Source of the DNA: Nitrosospira sp. 56-18
Lineage (GTDB): Bacteria > Pseudomonadota > Gammaproteobacteria > Burkholderiales > Nitrosomonadaceae
Direction of reading: 5' to 3'
Length of the DNA stretch: 39,287 bases
NCBI GenBank assembly: GCA_001899235.1
Contig: MKVR01000028.1
Location: 1-39,287 of the forward strand
Below the pieces are notes generated by a model. That model did no database searches. It had not been told where the DNA came from and saw only the letters and a program-made list of their open reading frames with translations. This document shows, one piece after another, positions 26,035 through 32,024 of this stretch. Each line of letters starts with the position of its first letter. The first letter of the stretch is position 1. The translations under genes were made by a program, and so were the position numbers.

Positions 26035-26454
26035 AACCACGTTATCTTTAACTCATTAGCCATTTAGGGCTACCATATTGAGCGACGGTGGCTCGCTTTT
26101 ATTGTGTTTTTACGCTTCCGCGTAAAGCCGGGTTTGTGCTTCTGGGCTTTCGTGGATTCGTTGACTTCCGTCTGTACGTTTTTACGATCTTCCGTACATC
26201 CTTAATGGCGTATCCGAGGCTTTCCGTGCATCCAGCAATACGGTTTCGTGCATCGTCGGCTTTGTGGGCATCCTGGCCGCCACTGCTGTTCCCAGGCTCA
26301 CCCCACGGCGGACAAGTGCGCGAGACTGGCGCACGCCGCTTGCTGTCAACCCCCGGCCCGCACCGGACCGTGTTGGGGGTTGACGGCTACGCTTGGCACG
26401 TGCGCCCCAGTCGCCTCGCTCCGCCGTGGAGCGAACCCATTAAAGGAAGCGACC
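26035..26454. other. structured intergenic leader before the DUF2958 gene
   Basis: 420 bp without a gene between the divergent XRE and DUF2958 genes. It holds a perfect dyad TTTACGC-TTCC-GCGTAAA (26109-26126), a second pair TGTACG (26173-26178) and CGTACA (26193-26198), and near-copies TTCCGTACATCC and TTCCGTGCATCC (about 26190 and 26221). It may act as an operator array or a structured 5' leader. Confidence 0.45.
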
Positions 26455-26805
26455 ATGAACCAACCCCTCATCACCGACGAACAACGCGCCCAACTGCTCG
26501 CCAATGGCAGAGCCACTGCCGAAAGCCAGGACATTGATCCAGTGCCCGTCGTCAAACTGTTCACCCCGGACGCGCATGCGACCTGGCTGCTCACCGAAAT
26601 CGATCCCGAGGACGGCGATACGGCCTTCGGCCTGTGCGATGTCGGCATCGGCATGCCCGAACTGGGCACTGTGCGGATTTCCGATCTGGCATCTATCGTC
26701 GGGCCGCTGAAGCTGCCCGTTGAGCGGGATTTGTATTTCGTTGCGAAGCGCACCTTGTCCGACTATGCGCGACTGGCTCGCATCAACGGTTCGATCATCG
26801 ACTGA
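26455..26805 (+). CDS. DUF2958 domain protein
   Basis: 116 residues, AAAGGA 7 nt upstream of the ATG. Family run: MNQPLITDEQRAQLLANGRA, VPVVKLFTPDAHATWLLTEI, DPEDGDTAFGLCDVGIGMPE, LGTVRISDLASI, then ERDLYFVAKRTLSDYARLA. Known: short protein of ICEs and plasmids with unknown function. It belongs to the conserved backbone set with DUF736 and DUF932. Confidence 0.92.
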   Translation: MNQPLITDEQRAQLLANGRATAESQDIDPVPVVKLFTPDAHATWLLTEIDPEDGDTAFGLCDVGIGMPELGTVRISDLASIVGPLKLPVERDLYFVAKRTLSDYARLARINGSIID

Positions 26806-26812
26806 TCGAACG

Positions 26813-26834
26813 ATGGCCCGCTGCTGCGGGCCAT
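26813..26834 (+). terminator. hairpin after the DUF2958 gene, possible terminator
   Basis: ATGGCCCGC-TGCT-GCGGGCCAT, perfect 9-bp arms, starting 7 nt after the stop codon. No T-run follows, so it is a weak intrinsic terminator at best, or an RNA-stabilising hairpin. Confidence 0.45.
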
Positions 26835-26835
26835 C

Positions 26836-27163
26836 CAGACACAGCCGCTTGCAGCGTACTGTGTCTATTTGGGTCTCAGTTCAGACCCAGTGTGCATCAA
26901 TACTCACTCTGCACCGGGGTGGTGCAATGGCAACCTAAATAGTCACGATGCCTTGCGGACATTGCTGCATCGTGTTTCGATGCTGCGCACCAATTCCGGT
27001 CGCGCTGTCGTCGCACTCGGATACATTTTGCAACATTTTGGAGTCAATTGGTCTTGACACAGCCAAATTATCGAACTTCTCTGACGTTTTGGCGATGACT
27101 CTTTAGCGCCGAAAAGTCGGCACCCGTGGCGACTGTTCCTGCTATCCGACAGGAGGTTGCGCC
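26836..27163. other. intergenic region before the FseA-like gene
   Basis: 328 bp without a gene. It includes ACATTTTG at 27023-27030 and 27033-27040 (10-bp period) and a TTGACA at about 27053 lacking a good -10. The region is more AT-rich near 27020-27080 and probably contains the promoter of the downstream regulator gene. Nothing else recognised. Confidence 0.4.
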
Positions 27164-27961
27164 ATGGCAGAACCGAGTTCAGATCATTGGCATCCGAGCG
27201 CCGCGTATCTCTACGTCCTGCACCTGGACGGCCCGGCCTTGGCCTGGGAATACCTGCGACGCGACCCGGACTACCGGCGCGACTGGCTGCGCCGTCACCA
27301 CCATCGAGACACGGCGCAGCGCTGGGGCCTGCGCCTGCTGGAAGATCCCGGCCGGGATGCGCGGGACGCGCACCCGGCCTGGTTCCCCGACCACGATACC
27401 GTGATGCAGCTCTATCCCGATGCCGACCCGCCGCCCGACGCGGTGGCATTCGACTTCTGGCGCATCCCAGGCTACAAGCAGCTACTCCATGATGGCCGAC
27501 GCTTGGTGCTGGTTGCCCGGCAGCCGGGCTGCTGCCTGCGTCTGGCGCTCGCGCCAGCGCTGGAGGATGGCATGGCCTACGTCCACGCCATCCGCGCCTG
27601 CCAGGCACCTTGCGCCAGCTATCGCGCGCTGGCCGGCGAACTGGACAAGCTGCAGGAGGCCAGCGCCCCCGCGCCTGCGGGAATGGTTAAACAGCGTCCA
27701 TCTTCATCTTCGCTGCTGGAACTGCACACCTTGCAGGCGCTCGACGGCACCCTGGCAGGTGCGTCCTTGCGCACGGTGGCCGACGTGCTGTTCGGCTCCG
27801 ATGCCGTGGCTGCGGGCTGGCACGCCGATGGCGATCTGCGCGCCCGCGTGCGCCGTCTGGTGCAGCGCGGCAAAAAGCTGATGCGCGGCGGCTATCGCCG
27901 CCTGGCGCAGCTCCCGCCGCTCGAACAGGGACGTTCTGCACCAGGTGCAGAACGTCCCTGA
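27164..27961 (+). CDS. DUF6499-DUF2285 fusion protein, FseA-like ICE transfer activator
   Basis: 265 residues. The N-terminal part (about 1-110) matches DUF6499: AAYLYVLHLDGPALAWEYLR, RDPDYRRDWLRRHHHRDTAQ, RWGLRLLEDPGRDARDAHPA, WFPDH. The C-terminal half is DUF2285: LLELHTLQALDGTLAGASLR, TVADVLFGSDAVAAGWHADG, DLRARVRRLVQRGKKLMRGG, YRRLAQLP. In the Mesorhizobium symbiosis ICE these two domains come from two genes joined by programmed frameshifting to give FseA, the activator of the excision factor gene. Here they are one frame. It lies upstream of an AlpA-like HTH gene, matching the FseA-to-RdfS order. The last residues are encoded within a 35-bp palindrome. Confidence 0.82.
   Translation: MAEPSSDHWHPSAAYLYVLHLDGPALAWEYLRRDPDYRRDWLRRHHHRDTAQRWGLRLLEDPGRDARDAHPAWFPDHDTVMQLYPDADPPPDAVAFDFWRIPGYKQLLHDGRRLVLVARQPGCCLRLALAPALEDGMAYVHAIRACQAPCASYRALAGELDKLQEASAPAPAGMVKQRPSSSSLLELHTLQALDGTLAGASLRTVADVLFGSDAVAAGWHADGDLRARVRRLVQRGKKLMRGGYRRLAQLPPLEQGRSAPGAERP
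27926..27960. repeat. 35-bp perfect palindrome across the stop of the FseA-like gene
   Basis: Two 17-bp arms, CAGGGACGTTCTGCACC (27926-27942) and its exact reverse complement (27944-27960), around a single A at 27943. It contains the last codons and most of the stop codon of the gene. No T-run follows, so a simple terminator is unlikely. Candidate operator, recombinase site or oriT-type cruciform. Confidence 0.85.
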
Positions 27962-27995
27962 GCAGAACGCCGCGCTTTCTTGAGACTGCCTCCAT

Positions 27996-28017
27996 CCGGT
28001 CGCGCTATTGCGACCGG
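27996..28017. promoter_or_regulatory. dyad upstream of the AlpA-like gene
   Basis: CCGGTCGC-GCTATT-GCGACCGG, perfect 8-bp arms, 27 bp before the AlpA-like ATG. Could be an operator for the FseA-like activator or autoregulation; inference. Confidence 0.5.
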
Positions 28018-28044
28018 CGACCCTGAACGATGGAGGTTCACACC

Positions 28045-28341
28045 ATGAGACCAGCTCCCTTGCGGCCCGCTACCGCACCCACAGCTACTGCCACGCAGCC
28101 AGCCCGCTACCTGACCAATGACGAGGCCGCCGAGTTTCTGCGGCTGTCTCCGCGCACGCTGGAAAAGCAACGCGTGATCGGCGGTGGGCCACGCTTTCGC
28201 AAGTTCGGCCGGCGTGTCATGTACGCGGTGGCTGACCTCGAAACCTGGGCGGATGCCCGCAGCTTCGAGGCCACTTCCGATCCTGAATACGCCGAGCACC
28301 ACTCTGGCGATAGCCGCGATGGTCAACATGGGCGCCGCTGA
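28045..28341 (+). CDS. AlpA/excisionase-type helix-turn-helix protein (RdfS-like)
   Basis: 98 residues from ATG 28045, preferred over an in-frame ATG at 28030 because GGAGG lies 8 nt upstream. Core: RYLTNDEAAEFLRLSPRTLE, KQRVIGGGPRFRKFGRRVMY, AVADLETWADARS, the winged HTH of AlpA/excisionase (recombination directionality) proteins. Known role of relatives: turn the integrase from integration to excision, or regulate transfer genes. Placed between the FseA-like activator and repA, as in symbiosis-type ICEs. An excision-factor role is inferred from this order. Confidence 0.82.
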   Translation: MRPAPLRPATAPTATATQPARYLTNDEAAEFLRLSPRTLEKQRVIGGGPRFRKFGRRVMYAVADLETWADARSFEATSDPEYAEHHSGDSRDGQHGRR

Positions 28342-28376
28342 GGTTAGGCAGGCCAGGCGCGCCGGTGGCCCTCGCC

Positions 28377-29228
28377 ATGTCCAATCCATCGATACCGCCA
28401 GCGCAGGTTATGCAGCAGCACGAACAGCTCGACCTGTTCCGTGCGCTACCGGGCGACATGGCACCGCGCGACGCCCAGGACCTGATGGCTTATCCGTTCT
28501 TCTCGCTGGCCAAGTCGCGGCGTATCGCGCCGATCGACTTTCGTTCTGGTGGCGTCACCGTGCGCGTGGAGGGAACACAAGAGCATGGCATCGCCACGAT
28601 CTGGGATGCCGACATCCTGATCTGGGCAGCCAGCCAGATCGTGGAAGCGCGGGATGCGGGCATCCGCAGCTCGCGCCGGATGCAGGCCACACCTTACGAG
28701 ATCCTGCGCTTCATCGGGCGCGGTACGTCGTTGCACGACTACCAGCGCCTCAAGGCGGCGCTGGACCGCTTGCAGTCCACCAGCGTGGCGACCTCGATCC
28801 GAGAAACGACAGGCCGACGCCTGCACCGCTTCTCGTGGATCAACGAGTGGAAGGAGCGGGCCGACAGCAGGGGAGTTCCACTGGGTCTCGAATTGATCCT
28901 GCCGGACTGGTTCTATGCCGGTGTGCTGGACGAAGCCCTGGTGCTGACCATCGACCCGGCGTATTTCAAGCTCACGGGCGGCATCGAGCGCTGGCTGTAC
29001 CGCCTGGTGCGCAAACACGCTGGCAAACAACCCGGTGGCTGGCAGTTCGATTTCCCGCACTTGCACCGCAAATCGGGCAGCTCGGCCCGCTTCTCGGACT
29101 TCGCCTACGACCTGCGCGCATTGGTGGCACGCCAGTCTTTGCCTGGCTACACCTTGAGCATCGAGCAATTGCCGGGCGAGCCGGAAATCCTGGCCTTCCG
29201 TCCCGTGCCGCAGACGGCACGGGGATAA
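28377..29228 (+). CDS. repA: replication initiator RepA (RPA family)
   Basis: 283 residues from ATG 28377; a GTG at 28365 gives four more. Family pattern of plasmid/ICE RPA initiators: HEQLDLFRALPGDMAPRDAQ, DLMAYPFFSLAKSRRIAPID, FRSGGVTVRVEGTQEHGIAT, IWDADILIWAASQIVEARD, TPYEILRFIGRGTSLHDYQR, LKAALDRLQSTSVATSIR, and a C-terminal WLYRLVRKHAGKQPGGWQFD. It should bind iterons at an origin; three such iterons start 24 bp downstream of its stop. Known: several ICEs replicate as circles after excision. It is followed by parA, so a plasmid-like replication-partition module is present. Confidence 0.9.
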   Translation: MSNPSIPPAQVMQQHEQLDLFRALPGDMAPRDAQDLMAYPFFSLAKSRRIAPIDFRSGGVTVRVEGTQEHGIATIWDADILIWAASQIVEARDAGIRSSRRMQATPYEILRFIGRGTSLHDYQRLKAALDRLQSTSVATSIRETTGRRLHRFSWINEWKERADSRGVPLGLELILPDWFYAGVLDEALVLTIDPAYFKLTGGIERWLYRLVRKHAGKQPGGWQFDFPHLHRKSGSSARFSDFAYDLRALVARQSLPGYTLSIEQLPGEPEILAFRPVPQTARG

Positions 29229-29252
29229 CTCCGGGAATGCCTGTGGATGGGC

Positions 29253-29318
29253 TCGTGCTATCAGGAGTAAGGGGTATCGTGCTATCGGGAGTACGACCCT
29301 CGTGCTATCAGGAGTACG
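29253..29318 (+). repeat. three iterons, candidate origin of replication (oriV)
   Basis: TCGTGCTATCAGGAGTA (29253-29269), TCGTGCTATCGGGAGTACG (29277-29295) and TCGTGCTATCAGGAGTACG (29300-29318) lie at 24- and 23-bp spacing, near two helical turns, in the same orientation, between repA and parA. TGTGGATGG at 29242-29250 (7 of 9 to a DnaA-box complement) lies just before the first. Arrangement typical of iteron-type origins. Confidence 0.75.
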
Positions 29319-29360
29319 AATCGGCCAGAAACCCAATAACGGCGCGGGTTCCGGCCTCTC

Positions 29361-29456
29361 CTAACTTACCTAACTTAAAACCTCTAACTTTTAGTAAAAG
29401 CGCGCCGCTTCGGTGGACAACTGCTGAAAACCAACAGCAAAACCGAAGTCAAAACC
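29361..29456 (+). repeat. AT-rich stretch with CTAACTT and AAAACC repeats, candidate unwinding region
   Basis: CTAACTT occurs at 29361, 29370 and 29384 in the most AT-rich part of the repA-parA gap, then AAAACC at 29427, 29439 and 29451 at an exact 12-bp period. Following directly on iterons, such DNA would suit an unwinding element, or operator sites for ParA. Confidence 0.55.
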
Positions 29457-29511
29457 AAAGACGTTTTGCAAGGCAAAAGCAGATAGCCTTTCCAGGCGGG
29501 AGGGCTTCACC

Positions 29512-30150
29512 ATGATCATCGCCTTGCTCAACCAAAAAGGCGGGGTCGGCAAGACCACGCTTGCCACCCACATCGCCGGCGAACTGGCGATGCAGGGGAA
29601 ATCGGTCATCCTGCTGGATGCCGATCCGCAAGGATCATCTCTCGACTGGACGCAACGGCGCAGCCAGCAAGGATTGCCAAGGTTGTTCAGCGCTGTTGGC
29701 TTGGCAAGAGAAACCCTGCACCAGGAAGCACCAGAACTCGCCAGACGGGCCGATCACATCGTCATCGACGGCCCGCCCAGGATCGCCGCCTTGGCGCGCT
29801 CCGCGCTGCTGGCAGCCGACCGGGTGCTGATTCCGGTGCAACCCAGCCCCTACGACCTATGGGCCAGTGCCGAAATGGTGGCGTTGATCCGCGAGGCCCA
29901 GGTGTTCAGGCCTGCGCTACGCGCAGCCTTTGTCATCAACCGGCGTGTCAGCACCACCGTAATTGGGCGCGAAGCGCGCAGTTCGCTCGCCGATCAACCG
30001 TTACCCGCGCTACGTGCAGAGGTTCGCCAACGCATCGTCTTTGCCGACAGCGTGGCCGCTGGCCGGCTTGCACGCGAACTGGCCGAGGATGGTGCGGCCG
30101 CACGGGAAATCACTGCGTTGGTGGACGAACTATTGCGGTGGTCGCCATGA
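29512..30150 (+). CDS. parA: ParA-family partition ATPase
   Basis: 212 residues. Deviant Walker A KGGVGKTT at residues 9-16 right at the N-terminus, so no N-terminal HTH (small ParA type). Then GKSVILLDADPQGSSLDWTQ and the Walker B/switch HIVIDGPPRIAALARSALLA, ADRVLIPVQPSPYDLWAS. GGGAGGG lies 6 nt before the ATG, preceded by candidate origin repeats. Known: ATP-driven positioning of DNA, needed in ICEs for maintenance of the excised form. Its stop overlaps the next gene (ATGA). The companion small protein downstream is likely its partner; the large ParB-like protein is encoded far away. Confidence 0.93.
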   Translation: MIIALLNQKGGVGKTTLATHIAGELAMQGKSVILLDADPQGSSLDWTQRRSQQGLPRLFSAVGLARETLHQEAPELARRADHIVIDGPPRIAALARSALLAADRVLIPVQPSPYDLWASAEMVALIREAQVFRPALRAAFVINRRVSTTVIGREARSSLADQPLPALRAEVRQRIVFADSVAAGRLARELAEDGAAAREITALVDELLRWSP

Positions 30151-30398
30151 GCAGCGGACGTGGCAAGCGCTTCACCATCGGTGCACGTCCTCCGGCGAAT
30201 CCGCACGCGGAAGCGTGGATTCGCCAGGGTGACGGCAGCGACATCAACAGGGGCGACCTCTACACAGCCCGGTTGACGCTCGATGTAACACCCGCGCTGC
30301 GCGCTCGCATCAAGGTTTCGGCCTTCACCCAAGACACGACGGTGGCCGAACTGCTGCGCGCTTTGCTTGAACGTGAGTTCCCGGAGAAGACACCATGA
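30147..30398 (+). CDS. small ParA-partner-like protein
   Basis: 83 residues, starting within the parA stop (ATGA). MSSGRGKRFTIGARPPANPH, then DLYTARLTLDVTPALRARIK and VSAFTQDTTVAELLRALLER, a beta strand followed by two helices like a ribbon-helix-helix protein. Small RHH partners encoded directly after small ParA proteins are commonly centromere-binding (ParG/ParC-like). Its stop overlaps the next ATG by 4 nt. The identification as a partition partner is by position and fold guess. Confidence 0.7.
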   Translation: MSSGRGKRFTIGARPPANPHAEAWIRQGDGSDINRGDLYTARLTLDVTPALRARIKVSAFTQDTTVAELLRALLEREFPEKTP

Positions 30399-30949
30399 AT
30401 ACCAATACGCCCAACATGCAGCACCAACCAACAACAAGCGCGGCTGCGTCGCCGCTATCACTGCGCACACTTGCCGTCCAGGTCGGCAATGTGCCGCTGA
30501 CCCGCGTGGCGCTCGCTTACGTGGACAAGCGCATCAACCTCTATCTGCGCTTCGGCAGCCCGGCCCGCACCATCCAACTTGACCGCTGGCGGCGCAGCGC
30601 GGTGTTCCTGCCGGCATCCATCTTTTGTCGTATCCGCTGGGAGTCCAACGACTACGGTACGACACGCTGGCAGCTCATGGTAATGCAGGCCTGCACGCCG
30701 CTGGACGCGGTGCAGCGCATCCCCGGCATACAACCCGGCGCGCGCATCCTGCTGCACGCCGAAGGCGAGCGACAGGTGCAGGCCGTGCTGTCATTGATTG
30801 ATGCCATCGAAGCGCTGGGCATCGCACCCATCGACGTGTCGCCGGCGTACTGGTGCACGCTGGGTAACCGTCTCTCCGCACACCTGGCACTGCCGCAATA
30901 CACCGCCGAGCGGCATGCCGCCTGGCTCGCTGGGAGGGAATTGCAATGA
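30395..30949 (+). CDS. DUF2840 domain protein
   Basis: 184 residues, joined by ATGA overlaps to both neighbours. Typical run: NVPLTRVALAYVDKRINLYL, RFGSPARTIQLDRWRRSAVF, LPASIFCRIRWESNDYGTTR, WQLMVMQACTPLDAVQRIPG, IQPGARILLHAEGERQVQAV. Family known only from conjugative element backbones between parA and traF; function unknown. The first about 25 residues are low-complexity. Confidence 0.9.
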   Translation: MNTNTPNMQHQPTTSAAASPLSLRTLAVQVGNVPLTRVALAYVDKRINLYLRFGSPARTIQLDRWRRSAVFLPASIFCRIRWESNDYGTTRWQLMVMQACTPLDAVQRIPGIQPGARILLHAEGERQVQAVLSLIDAIEALGIAPIDVSPAYWCTLGNRLSAHLALPQYTAERHAAWLAGRELQ

Positions 30950-31506
30950 CCACGACAGCGACCACACCTCGCTCGCGCAAGCGCGCTCACCTTGTACTGG
31001 CAATGCTGTCCGCCTGCGGCCTTGCCGCGCTGGCCTGGGCATCCTTCGTGACGCCTTCGGTACACGTCGTCTACAACCCGTCCAACAGTGTGCCGGTCGG
31101 CTGGTATCGCATCGAACCGCTCAATTCGCCAGCCGACTTGCTGCACGTCGGCAGCATCGTACTGGCCCGGCTTCCGGCAGAACCCGCCGCATTGGCTGCG
31201 CAGCGTGGTTACCTGCCGTCACACATTCCACTGCTCAAACGTGTTGGTGCGGTTGCACCTCAACACGTCTGCATTGTGGATGGTGTCGTGCGCATTGACG
31301 GCGTGCCGGTGGCCGCCGTATTGCATGCCGACCGGCTGGGCCGTCCGCTGCCATCCTGGCAGCAGTGCCGGGCGCTTGCCAAAGGTGAACTGTTCCTATT
31401 CAGTGTCACCAATCCGGCGTCGTTCGACAGCCGATATTTCGGACCGATTGCTGCATCTGCCGTTATCGGTAAGGCTCAGCCGATTTACCTGGAGAAGCAA
31501 CCATGA
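30946..31506 (+). CDS. traF: S26-family signal peptidase, TraF-type conjugal transfer protein
   Basis: 186 residues; ATGA overlap with DUF2840. N-terminal membrane anchor (about 14-34: HLVLAMLSACGLAALAWASF). Catalytic box VYNPSNSVPVGWYRIE with likely nucleophile S48, and general base K97 in SHIPLLKRVGAVAPQHVC; then LGRPLPSWQQCRALAKGELF and SFDSRYFGPIAASAVIGKA near the end. Known role of TraF relatives: periplasm-facing peptidase that matures (cyclises) the conjugative pilin. The pilin TrbC would be in the transfer genes outside the window. Confidence 0.9.
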   Translation: MTTTATTPRSRKRAHLVLAMLSACGLAALAWASFVTPSVHVVYNPSNSVPVGWYRIEPLNSPADLLHVGSIVLARLPAEPAALAAQRGYLPSHIPLLKRVGAVAPQHVCIVDGVVRIDGVPVAAVLHADRLGRPLPSWQQCRALAKGELFLFSVTNPASFDSRYFGPIAASAVIGKAQPIYLEKQP

Positions 31507-32024
31507 AATCGCCCGACTTCATGCAGTCTGACCAGGTGGCTTTGTCGTCTCGCTTTTGCGTTGACCTGCTGTCGGACTTGTCGTTACCGATACTGGCACA
31601 ACGTCATTGCGGGTGCAGCTTGAGCGCATTACCACCGCGCTTTGCACTGCATTCGTCGCTGCGCTTGAGAGCTGGTTCCTTGCACTTTTTTGCGCACGCT
31701 TGCGTGCGTTCCAACGTGCAGATGGATTGCCACGAGCGCTCCATGCCGCAGGCATGGCTGGCGCCCGTCGGTCGGCTGGCTGCGCAGGACGCAGCGCCGC
31801 CGGTGCACCGTAGACCCGTGCCGTCAGGCCGGGGAAAGGTGCAGGGCAAGATTGAAGGGGCCGGCACGCTGCCGGCCCATAAGCGAGTCTGCACGTGGGG
31901 GTGGCGCGGCACGCGCTATTTGGCGGCACCGTGCCGCGATGTTTGCCAAAGCCTTGTGGGCATTGACGAAACCGCGTGCATGGCACGCCCTGGTCGGATG
32001 GCCTTGGCTGGAGTATCCGCATGA
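31503..32024 (+). CDS. Cys/Arg-rich hypothetical protein between traF and the relaxase
   Basis: 173 residues. It starts inside the traF stop (ATGA at 31503) and its own stop overlaps the relaxase ATG at 32021, so it is tied by 4-nt overlaps on both sides into the six-gene chain; this is the main argument that it is real. The protein has no recognisable domain, many Cys and Arg residues (for example HCGCS, HACVRSNVQMDCHE, RVCTWGWRGTRYLAAPCRDV) and no membrane segment. Its DNA is rich in inverted repeats. Alternatives: a true small accessory protein of the relaxosome, or an oriT region that happens to stay open. Confidence 0.5.
   Translation: MKSPDFMQSDQVALSSRFCVDLLSDLSLPILAQRHCGCSLSALPPRFALHSSLRLRAGSLHFFAHACVRSNVQMDCHERSMPQAWLAPVGRLAAQDAAPPVHRRPVPSGRGKVQGKIEGAGTLPAHKRVCTWGWRGTRYLAAPCRDVCQSLVGIDETACMARPGRMALAGVSA
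31741..31938. other. inverted-repeat-rich segment before the relaxase, candidate oriT
   Basis: Perfect dyads: CCATGCC-GCA-GGCATGG (31741-31757), GGGCCGGCA-CGC-TGCCGGCCC (31858-31878), CGCGGCAC (31905-31912) with GTGCCGCG (31931-31938), and overlapping it GCGGCAC-C-GTGCCGC (31923-31937). The last ends 83 bp before the relaxase start, a usual place for an origin of transfer. No nic-site sequence could be matched. Confidence 0.45.

Noticed and set aside
28184..29515. 443-codon plus-strand frame over the AlpA/repA region
   Set aside because: It is out of frame with the clear repA and AlpA-like genes and has no protein-like features.
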